Source: Excoecaria cochinchinensis | Lineage: Eukaryota; Streptophyta; Magnoliopsida; Malpighiales; Euphorbiaceae | NCBI GenBank assembly: GCA_947683425.1 | Contig: CANTUQ010000334.1 | Coordinates: 124,001-188,000, forward strand | Reading direction: 5' to 3' | DNA: 64,000 bases | Shown: in pieces, positions 10,301 to 23,780 of the stretch | Layout: the number at the start of each line of letters is the position of its first letter | Numbering within the stretch: position 1 is the first letter of the stretch | Position numbers and translations under genes: made by a program | Notes under the pieces: generated by a model | Told to the model about the DNA's origin: nothing | Databases searched by the model: none | The model's input: only the letters and a program-made list of their open reading frames with translations

Positions 10301-13300
10301 AAGTGGTGAAATTTTGGATCCGGGTCGAATAATTCAGGAAAACCTAATCGGAATAGCTAATGGGAGCCTGCCGGTCACAATGCGTCGAGGATTGGCTTCG
10401 TCGTGACCTGACGAATTTTTGCGGGCTTCTGAAGGCATTATACTAGGGGAAATCGCCGAAATCGAGAAATCGCCAAAAGTGGTGAAATTTTGGATCCGGG
10501 TCGAATAATTCAGGAAAACCTGATCGGAATAGCTACTGGGAGCCTGCCGGTCACAATGCGTCGAGGATTGGCTTCGTCGTGACCTGACGAATTTTTGCGG
10601 GCTTCTGAAGGCATTATACTAGGGGAAATCGCCGAAATCGAGAAATCGCCAAAAGTTGTGAAATTTTGGATCCGGGTCGAATAATTCAGGAAAACCTGAT
10701 CGGAATAGCTACTGGGAGCCTGCCGGTCACAATGCGTCGAGGATTGGCTTCGTCGTGACCTGACGAATTTTTGCGGGCTTCTGAAGGCATTATACTAGGG
10801 GAAATCGCCGAAATCGAGAAATCGCCAAAAGTGGTGAAATTTTGGATCCGGGTCGAATAATTTAGGAAAACCTGATCGGAATAGCTACTGGGAGCCTGCC
10901 GGTCACAATGCGTCGAGGATTGGATTCGTCGTGACCTGACGAATTTTTGCGGGCTTCTGAAGGCATTATACTAGGGGAAATCGCCGAAATCGCCAAAAGT
11001 GGTGAAATTTTGGATCCGGGTCGAATAATTCAGGAAAACCTGATCGGAATAGCTACTGGGAGCCTGCCGGTCACAATGCGTCGAGGATTGGCTTCGTCGT
11101 GACCTGACGAATTTTTACGGTCTTCTGAAGGCATTATACTAGGGGAAATCGCCGAAATCGAGAAATCGCCAAAAGTGGTGAAATTTTGGATCCGGGTCGA
11201 ATAATTCAGGAAAACCTGATCGGAATAGCTACTGGGAGCCTGCCGGTCACAATGCGTCGAGGATTGGCTTCGTCGTGACCTGACGAATTTTTACGGGCTT
11301 CTTAAGGCATTATACTAGGGGAAATCGCCGAAATCGAGAAATCGCCAAAAGTGGTGAAATTTTGGATCCGGGTCGAATAATTCAGGAAAACCTGATCGGA
11401 ATAGCTACTGGGAGCCTGCCGGTCACAATGCGTCGAGGATTGGCTTCGTCGTGACCTGACGAATTTTTGCGGGCTTCTGAAGGCATTATACTAGGGGAAA
11501 TCGCCGAAATCGAGAAATCGCCAAAAGTGGTGAAATTTTGGATCCGGGTCGAATAATTCAGGAAAACCTGATCGGAATAGCTACTGGGAGCCTGCCGGTC
11601 ACAATGCGTCGAGGATTGGCTTCGTCGTGACCTGACGAATTTTTACGGGCTTCTGAAGGCATTATACTAGGGGAAATCGCCGAAATCGAGAAATCGCCAA
11701 AAGTGGTGAAATTTTGGATCCGGGTCGAATAATTCAGGAAAACCTGATCGGAATAGCTACTGGGAGCCTGCCGGTCACAATGCGTCGAGGATTGGCTTCG
11801 TCGTGACCTGACGAATTTTTACGGGCTTCTGAAGGCATTATACTAGGGGAAATCGCCGAAATCGAGAAATCGCCAAAAGTGGTGAAATTTTGGATCCGGG
11901 TCGAATAATTTAGGAAAACCTGATCGGAATAGTTACTGGGAGCCTGCCGGACACAATGCGTCGAGGATTGGCTTCGTCGTGACCTGACGAATTTTTACGG
12001 GCTTATGAAGGCATTATACTAGGGGAAATCGCCGAAATCGAGAAATCGCCAAAAGTGGTGAAATTTTGGATCCGGGTCGAATAATTCAGGAAAACCTGAT
12101 CGGAATAGCTACTGGGAGCCTGCCGGTCACAATGCGTCGAGGATTGGCTTCGTCGTGACCTGACGAATTTTTACGGGCTTCTGAAGGCATTATACTAGGG
12201 GAAATCGCCGAAATCGAGAAATCGCCAAAAGTGGTGAAATTTTGGATCCGGGTCGAATAATTCAGGAAAACCTGATCGGAATAGCTACTGGGAGCCTGCC
12301 GGTCACAATGCGTCGAGGATTGGCTTCGTCGTGACCTGACGAATTTTTGCGGGCTTCTGAAGGCATTATACTAGGGGAAATCGCCGAAATCGAGAAATCG
12401 CCAAAAGCGGTGAAATTTTGGATCCGGGTCGAATAATTCAGGAAAACCTGATCGGAATAGCTACTGGGAGCCTGCCGGTTACAATGCGTCGAGGATTGGC
12501 TTCGTCGTGACCTGACGAATTTTTGCGGGCTTCTGAAGGCATTATACTAGGGGAAATCGCCGAAATCGCCAAAAGTGGTGAAATTTTGGATCCGGGTCGA
12601 ATAATTCAGGAAAACCTGATCGGAATAGCTACTGGGAGCCTGCCGGTCACAATGCGTCGAGGATTGGCTTCGTCGTGACCTGACGAATTTTTACGGGCTT
12701 CTGAAGGCATTATACTAGGGGAAATTGCCGAAATCGAGAAATCGCCAAAAGTGGTGAAATTTTGGATCCGGGTAGAATAATTCAGGAAAACCTGATCGGA
12801 ATAGCTACTGGGAGCCTGCCGGTCACAATGCGTCGAGGATTGGCTTCGTCGTGACCTGACGAATTTTTACGGGCTTCTGAAGGCATTATACTAGGGGAAA
12901 TCGCCGAAATCTAGAAATCGCCAAAAGTGGTGAAATTTTGGATCCGGGTCGAATAATTCAGGAAAACCTGATCGGAATAGCTACTGGGAGCCTGCCGGTC
13001 ACAATGCGTCGAGGATTGGCTTCGTCGTGACCTGACGAATTTTTGCGGGCTTCTGAAGGCATTATACTAGGGGAAATCGCCGAAATCCAGAAATCGCCAA
13101 AAGTGGTGAAATTTTCGATCCGGGTCGAATAATTCAGGAAAACCTGATCGGAATAGCTACTGGGAGCCAGCCGGTCACAATGCGTCGAGGATTGGCTTCG
13201 TCGTGACCTGACGAATTTTTACGGGCTTCTGAAGGCATTATACTAGGGGAAATCGCCGAAATCGAGAAATCGCCAAAAGTGGTGAAATTTTGGATCCGGG

Positions 13301-16300
13301 TCGAATAATTCAGGAAAATCTGATCGGAATAGCTACTGGGAGCCTGCCGGTCACAATGCGTCGAGGATTGGCTTCGTCGTGACCTGACGAATTTTTACGG
13401 GCTTCTGAAGGCATTATACTAGGGGAAATCGCCGAAATCGAGAAATCGCCAAAAGTGGTGAAATTTTGGATCCGGGTCGAATAATTCAGGAAAACCTGAT
13501 CGGAATAGCTACTGGGAGCCTGCCGGTCACAATGCGTCGAGGATTGGCTTCGTCGTGACCTGACGAATTTTTACAGGCTTCTGAAGGCATTATACTAGGG
13601 GAAATCGCCGAAATCGAGAAATCGCCAAAAGTGGTGAAATTTTGGATCCGGGTCGAATAATTTAGGAAAACCTGATCGGAATAGCTACTGGGAGCCTGCC
13701 GGTCACAATGCGTCGAGGATTGGCTTCGTCGTGACCTGACGAATTTTTACGGGCTTCTGAAGGCATTATACTAGGGGAAATCGCCGAAATCGAGAAATCG
13801 CCAAAAGTGGTGAAATTTTGGATCCGGGTCGAATAATTCAGGAAAACCTGATCGGAATAGTTACTGGGAGCCTGCCGGACACAATGCGTCGAGGATTGGC
13901 TTCGTCGTGACCTGACGAATTTTTACGGGCTTCTGAAGGCATTATACTAGGGGAAATCGCCGAAATCGAGAAATCGCCAAAAGTGGTGAAATTTTGGATC
14001 CGGGTCGAATAATTCAGGAAAACCTGATCGAAATAGCTACTGGGAGCCTGCCGGTCACAATGCGTCGAGGATTGGCTTCGTCGTGACCTGACGAATTTTT
14101 ACGGGCTTCTGAAGGCATTATACTAGGGGAAATCGCCGAAATCGAGAAATCGCCAAAAGTGGTGAAATTTTGGATCCGGGTCGAATAATTCAGGAAAACC
14201 TGATCGGAATAGCTACTGGGAGCCTGCCGGTCACAATGCGTCGAGGATTGGCTTCGTCGTGACCTGACGAATTTTTGCGGGCTTCTGAAGGCATTATACT
14301 AGGGGAAATCGCCGAAATCGAGAAATCGCCAAAAGTGGTGAAATTTTGGATCCGGGTCGAATAATTCAGGAAAACCTGATCGGAATAGCTACTGGGAGCC
14401 TGCCGGTCACAATGCGTCGAGGATTGGCTTCGTCGTGACCTGACGAATTTTTACGGGCTTCTGAAGGCATTATACTAGGGGAAATCGCCGAAATCGCCAA
14501 AAGTGGTGAAATTTTGGATCCGGGTCGAATAATTCAGGAAAACCTGATCGGAATAGCTACTGGGAGCCTGCCGGTCACAATGCGTCGAGGATTGGCTTCG
14601 TCGTGACCTGACGAATTTTTACGGGCTTCTGAAGGCATTATACTAGGGGAAATCGCCGAAATCGAGAAATCGCCAAAAGTGGTGAAATTTTGGATCCGGG
14701 TCGAATAATTCAGGAAAACCTGATCGGAATAGCTACTGGGAGCCTGCCGGTCACAATGCATCGAGGATTGGCTTCGTCGTGACCTGACGAATTTTTACGG
14801 GCTTCTGAAGGCATTATACTAGGGGAAATCGCCGAAATCGAGAAATCGCCAAAAGTGGTGAAATTTTGGATCCGGGTCGAATAATTCAGGAAAACCTGAT
14901 CGGAATAGCTACTGGGAGCCTTCCGGTCACAATGCGTCGAGGATTGGCTTCGTCGTGACCTGACGAATTTTTACGGGCTTCTGAAGGCATTATACTAGGG
15001 GAAATCGCCGAAATCGAGAAATCGCCAAAAGTGGTGAAATTTTGGATCCGGGTCGAATAATTCAGGAAAACCTGATCGGAATAGCTACTGGGAGCCTGCC
15101 GGTCACAATGCGTCGAGGATTGGCTTCGTCGTGACCTGACGAATTTTTACGGGCTTCTGAAGGCATTATACTAGGGGAAATCGCCGAAATCGAGAAATCG
15201 CCAAAAGTGGTGAAATTTTGGATCCGGGTCGAATAATTCAGGAAAACCTGATCGGAATAGCTACTGGGAGCCTGCCGGTCACAATGCATCGAGGATTGGC
15301 TTCGTCGTGACCTGACGAATTTTTACGGGCTTCTGAAGGCATTATACTAGGGGAAATCGCCGAAATCGAGAAATCGCCAAAAGTGGTGAAATTTTGGATC
15401 CGGGTCGAATAATTCAGGAAAACCTGATCGGAATAGCTACTGGGAGCCTGCCGGTCACAATGCATCGAGGATTGGCTTCGTCGTGACCTGACGAATTTTT
15501 ACGGGCTTCTGAAGGCATTATACTAGGGGAAATCGCCGAAATCGAGAAATCGCCAAAAGTGGTGAAATTTTGGATCCGGGTCGAATAATTCAGGAAAACC
15601 TGATCGGAATAGCTACTGGGAGCCTTCCGGTCACAATGCGTCGAGGATTGGCTTCGTCGTGACCTGACGAATTTTTACGGGCTTCTGAAGGCATTATACT
15701 AGGGGAAATCGCCGAAATCGAGAAATCGCCAAAAGTGGTGAAATTTTGGATCCGGGTCGAATAATTCAGGAAAACCTGATCGGAATAGCTACTGGGAGCC
15801 TGCCGGTCACAATGCGTCGAGGATTGGCTTCGTCGTGACCTGACGAATTTTTACGGGCTTCTGAAGGCATTATACTAGGGGAAATCGCCGAAATCGAGAA
15901 ATCGCCAAAAGTGGTGAAATTTTGGATCCGGGTCGAATAATTCAGGAAAACCTGATCGGAATAGCTACTGGGAGCCTTCCGGTCACAATGCGTCGAGGAT
16001 TGGCTTCGTCGTGACCTGACGAATTTTTTCGGGCTTCTGAAGGCATTATACTAGGGGAAATCGCCGAAATCGAGAAATCGCCAAAAGTGGTGAAATTTTG
16101 GATCCGGGTCGAATAATTCAGGAAAACCTGATCGGAATAGCTACTGGGAGCCTGCCGGTCACAATGCGTCGAGGATTGGCTTCGTCGTGACCTGACGAAT
16201 TTTTACGGGCTTCTGAAGGCATTATACTAGGGGAAATCTCCGAAATCGAGAAATCGCCAAAAGTGGTGAAATTTTGGATCCGGGTCGAATAATTCAGGAA

Positions 16301-16400
16301 AACCTGATCGGAATAGCTACTGGGAGCCTGCCGGTCACAATGCGTCGAGGATTGGCTTCGTCGTGACCTGACGAATTTTTGCGGGCTTCTGAAGGCATTA
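10301..16400 (+). repeat. Block 2: mostly 176-bp, A-type copies
   Basis: Long monomers dominate; only three 168-bp copies (near 10987, 12567, 14490). TTTTTACGGG becomes the usual form. Local markers include AGCCTTCCGG (14921, 15625, 15977), TGCATCGAGG (14759, 15287, 15463) and GAATTTTTTC (near 16021). A GTTACTGGG plus CCGGACAC haplotype occurs at 11932 and again at 13860, 1928 bp or 11 monomers apart. The stretch at 10.6-11.5 kb is repeated 14200 bp downstream. No gene is visible. Confidence 0.9.
10600..11500 (+). repeat. Segment repeated at 24.8-25.7 kb (offset 14200 bp)
   Basis: Three rare variants occur in the same order at an exact 14200-bp offset: AAAAGTTGTG (10651/24851), AATTTAGG (10859/25059) and TTCTTAAGG (11299/25499). 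The offset equals 81 monomers, seven of them 168 bp, which agrees with my count of short copies in between. Confidence 0.82.
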
Positions 16401-18180
16401 TACTAGGGGAAATCGCCGAAATCGAGAAATCGCCAAAAGTGGTGAAATTTTGGATCCGGGTCGAATAATTCAGGAAAACCTAATCGGAATAGCTACTGGG
16501 AGCCTGCCTGTCACAATGCGTCGAGGATTGGCTTCGTCGTGACCTGACGAATTTTTGCGGGCTTCTGAAGGCATTATACTAGGGGAAATCGCCGAAATCG
16601 AGAAATCGCCAAAAGTGGTGAAATTTTGGATCCGGGTCGAATAATTCAGGAAAACCTGATCGGAATAGCTACTGGGAGCCTGCCGGTCACAATGCATCGA
16701 GGATTGGCTTCGTCGTGACCTGACGAATTTTTGCGGGCTTCTGAAGGCATTATACTAGGGGAAATCGCCGAAATCGAGAAATCGCCAAAAGTGGTGAAAT
16801 TTTGGATCCGGGTCGAATAATTCAGGAAAACCTAATCGGAATAGATACTGGGAGCCTGCCGGTCACAATGCGTCGAGGATTGGCTTCGTCGTGACCTGAC
16901 GAATTTTTGCGGGCTTCTGAAGGCATTATACTAGGGGAAATCGCCGAAATCGAGAAATCGCCAAAAGTGGTGAAATTTTGGATCCGGGTCGAATAATTCA
17001 GGAAAACCTAATCGGAATAGCTACTGGGAGCCTGCCGGTCACAATGCGTCGAGGATTGGCTTCGTCGTGACCTGACGAATTTTTGCGGGCTTCTGAAGGC
17101 ATTATACTAGGGGAAATCGCCGAAATCGAGAAATCGCCAAAAGTGGTGAAATTTTGGATCCGGGTTGAATAATTCAGGAAAACCTGATCGGAATAGCTAC
17201 TGGGAGCCTGCCGGTCACAATGCGTCGAGGATTGGCTTCGTCGTGACCTGACGAATTTTTGCGGGCTTCTGAAGGCATTATACTAGGGGAAATCGCCGAA
17301 ATCGAGAAATCGCCAAAAGTGGTGAAATTTTGGATCCGGGTCGAATAATTCAGGAAAACCTAATCGGAATAGCTACTGGGAGCCTGCCGGTCACAATGCG
17401 TCGAGGATTGGCTTCGTCGTGACCTGACGAATTTTTGCGGGCTTCTGAAGGCATTATACTAGGGGAAATCGCCGAAATCGAGAAATCGCCAAAAGTGGTG
17501 AAATTTTGGATCCGGGTCGAATAATTCAGGAAAACCTGATCGGAATAGCTACTGGGAGCCTGCCGGTCACAATGCGTCGAGGATTGGCTTCGTCGTGACC
17601 TGACGAATTTTTGCGGGCTTCTGAAGGCATTATACTAGGGGAAATCGCCGAAATCGAGAAATCGCCAAAAGTGGTGAAATTTTGGATCCGGGTCGAATAA
17701 TTCAGGAAAACCTGATCGGAATAGCTACTGGGAGCCTGCCGGTCACAATGCGTCGAGGATTGGCTTCGTCGTGACCTGACGAATTTTTGCGGGCTTCTGA
17801 AGGCATTATACTAGGGGAAATCGCCGAAATCGAGAAATCGCCAAAAGTGGTGAAATTTTGGATCCGGGTCGAATAATTCAGGAAAACCTAATCGGAATAG
17901 CTACTGGGAGCCTGCCGGTCACAATGCGTCGAGGATTGGCTTCGTCGTGACCTGACGAATTTTTGCGGGCTTCTGAAGCCATTATACTAGGGGAAATCGC
18001 CGAAATCGAGAAATCGCCAAAAGTGGTGAAATTTTGGATCCGGGTCGAATAATTCAGGAAAACCTGATCGGAATAGCTACTGGGAGCCTGCCGGTCACAA
18101 TGCGTCGAGGATTGGCTTCGTCGTGACCTGACGAATTTTTGCGGGCTTCTGAAGGCATTATACTAGGGGAAATCGCCGAA
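16401..18180 (+). repeat. Block 3: CCTAATCGG-rich copies
   Basis: Five copies with CCTAATCGG (G to A) at 16479, 16831, 17007, 17359 and 17887, spaced 352, 176, 352 and 528 bp, interleaved with standard CCTGATCGG copies. All are 176 bp and mostly TTTTTGCGGG. This looks like a local expansion with partial dimer periodicity. No gene is visible. Confidence 0.85.
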
Positions 18181-21100
18181 ATCGCCAAAAGTGGTGAAAT
18201 TTTGGATCCGGGTCGAATAATTCAGGAAAACCTGATCGGAATAGCTACTGGGAGCCTGCCGGTCACAATGCGTCGAGGATTGGCTTCGTCGTGACCTGAC
18301 GAATTTTTGCGGGCTTCTGAAGGCATTATACTAGGGGAAATCGCCGAAATCGAGAAATCGCCAAAAGTGGTGAAATTTTGGATCCGGGTCGAATAATTCA
18401 GGAAAACCTGATCGGAATAGCTACTGGGAGCCTGCCGGTCACAATGCGTCGAGGATTGGCTTCGTCGTGACCTGACGAATTTTTACGGGCTTCTGAAGGC
18501 ATTATACTAGGGAAAATCGCCGAAATCGAGAAATCGCCAAAAGTGGTGAAATTTTGGATCCGGGTCGAATAATTCAGGAAAACCTGATCGGAATAGCTAC
18601 TGGGAGCCTGCCGGTCACAATGCGTCGAGGATTGGCTTCGTCGTGACCTGACGAATTTTTGCGGGCTTCTGAAGGCATTATACTAGGGAAAATCGCCGAA
18701 ATCGAGAAATCGCCAAAAGTGGTGAAATTTTTGATCCGGGTCGAATAATTCAGGAAAACCTGATCGGAATAGCTACTGGGAGCCTGCCGGTCACAATGCG
18801 TCGAGGATTGGCTTCGTCGTGACCTGACGAATTTTTACGGGCTTCTGAAGGCATTATACTAGGGGAAATCGCCGAAATCGAGAAATCGCCAAAAGTGGTG
18901 AAATTTTGGATCCGGGTCGAATAATTCAGGAAAACATGATCGGAATAGCTACTGGGAGCCTGCCGGTCACAATGCGTCGAGGATTGGATTCGTCGTGACC
19001 TGACAAATTTTTACGGGCTTCTGAAGGCATTATACTAGGGGAAATCGCCGAAATCGAGAAATCGCCAAAAGTGGTGAAATTTTGGATCCGGGTCGAATAA
19101 TTCAGGAAAACCTGATCGGAATAGCTACTGGTAGCCTGCCGGTCACAATGTGTCGAGGATTGGCTTCGTCGTGACCTGACGAATTTTTGCGGGCTTCTGA
19201 AGGCATTATACTAGGGGAAATCGCCGAAATCGAGAAATCGCCAAAAGTGGTGAAATTTTGGATCCGGGTCGAATAATTCAGGAAAACCTGATCGGAATAG
19301 CTACTGGGAGCCGGCCGGTCACAATGCGTCGAGGATTGGCTTCGTCGTGACCTGACGAATTTTTACGGGCTTCTGAAGGCATTATACTAGGGGAAATCGC
19401 CGAAATCGAGAAATCGCCAAAAGTGGTGAAATTTTGGATCCGGGTCGAATAATTCAGGAAAACCTGATCGGAATAGCTACTGGGAGCCTGCCGGTCACAA
19501 TGCGTCGAGGATTGGCTTCGTCGTGACCTGACGAATTTTTACGGGCTTCTGAAGGCATTATACTAGGGGAAATCGCCGAAATCGAGAAATCGCCAAAAGT
19601 GGTGAAATTTTGGATCCGGGTCGAATAATTCAGGAAAACCTGATCGGAATAGCTACTGGGAGCCTGCCGGTCACAATGCGTCGAGGATTGGCTTCGTCGT
19701 GACCTGACGAATTTTTACGGGCTTCTGAAGGCATTATACTAGGGGAAATCGCCGAAATCGAGAAATCGCCAAAAGTGGTGAAATTTTGGATCCGGGTCGA
19801 ATAATTCAGGAAAACCTGATCGGAATAGCTACTGGGAGCCTGCCGGTCACAATGCGTCGAGGATTGGCTTCGTCGTGACCTGACGAATTTTTGCGGGCTT
19901 CTGAAGGCATTATACTAGGGGAAATCGCCGAAATCGCCAAAAGTGGTGAAATTTTGGATCCGGGTCGAATAATTCAGGAAAACCTGATCGGAATAGCTAC
20001 TGGGAGCCTGCCGGTCACAATGCGTCGAGGATTGGCTTCGTCGTGACCTGACGAATTTTTGCGGGCTTCTGAAGGCATTATACTAGGGGAAATCGCCGAA
20101 ATCGAGAAATCGCCAAAAGTGGTGAAATTTTGGATCCGGGTCGAATAATTCAGGAAAACCTGATCGGAATAGCTACTGGGAGCCTGCCGGTCACAATGCG
20201 TCGAGGATTGGCTTCGTCGTGACCTGACGAATTTTTACGGGCTTCTGAAGGCATTATACTAGGGGAAATCGCCGAAATCGAGAAATCGCCAAAAGTGGTG
20301 AAATTTTGGATCCGGGTCGAATAATTCAGGAAAACCTGATCGGAATAGCTACTGGGAGCCTGCCGGTCACAATGCGTCGAGGATTGGCTTCGTCGTGACC
20401 TGACGAATTTTTACGGGCTTCTGAAGGCATTATACTAGGGGAAATCGCCGAAATCGAGAAATCGCCAAAAGTGGTGAAATTTTGGATCCGGGTAGAATAA
20501 TTCAGGAAAACCTGATCGGAATAGCTACTGGGAGCCTGCCGGTCACAATGCGTCGAGGATTGGCTTCGTCGTGACCTGACGAATTTTTACGGGCTTCTGA
20601 AGGCATTATACTAGGGGAAATCGCCGAAATCGAGAAATCGCCAAAAGTGGTGAAATTTTGGATCCGGGTCGAATAATTCAGGAAAACCTGATCGGAATAG
20701 CTACTGGGAGCCTGCCGGTCACAATGCGTCGAGGATTGGCTTCGTCGTGACCTGACGAATTTTTACGGGCTTCTGAAGGCATTATACTAGGGGAAATCGC
20801 CGAAATCGAGAAATCGCCAAAAGTGGTGAAATTTTGGATCCGGGTCGAATAATTCAGGAAAACCTGATCGGAATAGCTACTGGTAGCCTGCCGGTCACAA
20901 TGCGTCGAGGATTGGCTTCGTCGTGACCTGACGAATTTTTGCGGGCTTCTGAAGGCATTATATTAGGGGAAATTGCCGAAATCGAGAAATCGCCAAAAGT
21001 GGTGAAATTTTGGATCCGGGTCGAATAATTCAGGAAAACCTGATCGGAATAGCTACTGGGAGCCTGCCGGTCACAATGCGTCGAGGATTGGCTTCGTCGT

Positions 21101-23780
21101 GACCTGACGAATTTTTACGGGCTTCTGAAGGCATTATACTAGGGGAAATCGCCGAAATCGAGAAATCGCTAAAAGTGGTGAAATTTTGGATCCGGGTCGA
21201 ATAATTCAGGAAAACCTGATCGGAATAGCTACTGGGAGCCTGCCGGTCACAATGCGTCGAGGATTGGCTTCGTCATGACCTGACGAATTTTTACGGGCTT
21301 CTGAAGGCATTATACTAGGGGAAATCGCCGAAATCGAGAAATCGCCAAAAGTGGTGAAATTTTGGATCCGGGTCGAATAATTCAGGAAAACCTGATCGGA
21401 ATAGCTACTGGGAGCCTGCCGGTCACAATGCGTCGAGGATTGGCTTCGTCGTGACCTGACGAATTTTTACGGGCTTCTGAAGGCATTATACTAGGGGAAA
21501 TCGCCGAAATCGAGAAATCGCCAAAAGTGGTGAAATTTTGGATCCTGGTCGAATAATTCAGGAAAACCTGATCGGAATAGCTACTGGGAGCCTGCCGGTC
21601 ACAATGCGTCGAGGATTGGCTTCGTCGTGACCTGACGAATTTTTACGGGCTTCTGAAGGCATTATACTAGGGGAAATCGCCGAAATCGAGAAATCGCCAA
21701 AAGTGGTGAAATTTTGGATCCGGGTCGAATAATTCAGGAAAACCTGATCGGAATAGCTACTGGGAGCCTGCCGGTCACAATGCGTCGAGGATTGGCTTCG
21801 TCGTGACCTGACGAATTTTTACGGGCTTCTGAAGGCATTATACTAGGGGAAATCGCCGAAATCGAGAAATCGCCAAAAGTGGTGAAATTTTGGATCCTGG
21901 TCGAATAATTCAGGAAAACCTGATCGGAATAGCTACTGGGAGCCTGCCGGTCACAATGCGTCGAGGATTGGCTTCGTCGTGACCTGACGAATTTTTACGG
22001 GCTTCTGAAGGCATTATACTAGGGGAAATCGCCGAAATCGAGAAATCGCCAAAAGTGGTGAAATTTTGGATCCGGGTCGAATAATTCAGGAAAACCTGAT
22101 CGGAATAGCTACTGGGAGCCTGCCGGTCACAATGCGTCGAGGATTGGCTTCGTCGTGACCTGACGAATTTTTACGGGCTTCTGAAGGCATTATACTAGGG
22201 GAAATCGCCGAAATCGAGAAATCGCCAAAAGTGGTGAAATTTTGGATCCGGGTCGAATAATTCAGGAAAACCTGATCGGAATAGCTACTGGGAGCCTGCC
22301 GGTCACAATGCGTCGAGGATTGGCTTCGTCGTGACCTGACGAATTTTTACGGGCTTCTGAAGGCATTATACTAGGGGAAATCGCCGAAATCGAGAAATCG
22401 CCAAAAGTGGTGAAATTTTGGATCCTGGTCGAATAATTCAGGAAAACCTGATCGGAATAGCTACTGGGAGCCTGCTGTTCACAATGCGTCGAGGATTGGC
22501 TTCGTCGTGACCTGACGAATTTTTACGGGCTTCTGAAGGCATTATACTAGGGGAAATCGCCGAAATCGAGAAATCGCCAAAAGTGGTGAAATTTTGGATC
22601 CGGGTCGAATAATTCAGGAAAACCTGATCGGAATAGCTACTGGGAGCCTGCCGGTCACAATGCGTCGAGGATTGGCTTCGTCGTGACCTGACGAATTTTT
22701 ACGGGCTTCTGAAGGCATTATACTAGGGGAAATCGCCGAAATCGAGAAATCGCCAAAAGTGGTGAAATTTTGGATCCTGGTCGAATAATTCAGGAAAACC
22801 TGATCGGAATAGCTACTGGGAGCCTGCCGGTCACAATGCGTCGAGGATTGGCTTCGTCGTGACCTGACGAATTTTTACGGGCTTCTGAAGGCATTATACT
22901 AGGGGAAATCGCCGAAATCGAGAAATCGCCAAAAGTGGTGAAATTTTGGATCCGGGTCGAATAATTCAGGAAAACCTGATCGGAATAGCTACTGCGAGCC
23001 TGCCGGTCACAATGCGTCGAGGATTGGCTTCGTCGTGACCTGACGAATTTTTACGGGCTTCTGAAGGCATTATACTAGGGGAAATCGCCGAAATCGAGAA
23101 ATCGCCAAAAGTGGTGAAATTTTGGATCCGGGTCGAATAATTCAGGAAAACCTGATCAGAATAGCTACTGGGAGCCTGCCGGTCACAATGCGTCGAGGAT
23201 TGGCTTCGTCGTGACCTGACGAATTTTTACGGGCTTCTGAAGGCATTATACTAGGGGAAATCGCCGAAATCGAGAAATCGCCAAAAGTGGTGAAATTTTG
23301 GATCCGGGTCGAATAATTCAGGAAAACCTGATCGGAATAGCTACTGCGAGCCTGCCGGTCACAATGCGTCGAGGATTGGCTTCGTCGTGACCTGACGAAT
23401 TTTTACGGGCTTCTGAAGGCATTATACTAGGGGAAATCACCGAAATCGAGAAATCGCCAAAAGTGGTGAAATTTTGGATCCGGGTCGAATAATTCAGGAA
23501 AACCTGATCGGAATAGCTACTGGGAGCCTGCCGGTCACAATGCGTCGAGGATTGGCTTCGTCGTGACCTGACGAATTTTTGCGGGCTTCTGAAGGCATTA
23601 TACAAGGGGAAATCGCCGAAATCGAGAAATCGCCAAAAGTGGTGAAATTTTGGATCCGGGTCGAATAATTCAGGAAAACCTGATCGGAATAGCTACTGGG
23701 AGCCTGCCGGTCACAATGCGTCGAGGATTGGCTTCGTCGTGACCTGACGAATTTTTGCGGGCTTCTGAAGGCATTATACT
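18181..23780 (+). repeat. Block 4: A-type 176-bp copies with an 880-bp pentamer
   Basis: Nearly uniform 176-bp TTTTTACGGG copies; 168-bp forms only near 18181 and 19931. GATCCTGGTC (GGG to TGG) appears at 21541, 21893, 22421 and 22773, i.e. spacings of 352, 528 and 352 bp, so the pair repeats at 880 bp (five monomers). ACTGCGAGCC occurs at 22991 and 23343. No gene is visible. Confidence 0.88.

Noticed and set aside
14534..14761. Open frame of 75 codons on the minus strand, repeated with small changes at 15062, 15238, 16470, 27334, 36946, 37474 and 47718.
   Set aside because: It is satellite sequence read across parts of two monomers. In most of these copies it appears because CGTCGAGG has become CATCGAGG, creating an ATG on the minus strand. 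176 bp is not a multiple of three, and there is no ribosome site, promoter or codon conservation.
23318..23605. Longest minus-strand open frame (95 codons), starting TTG at TACAAGG.
   Set aside because: It results from one private T to A change in ATTATACTAGG that removes a stop and leaves TTG. Its codons are the same satellite sequence.
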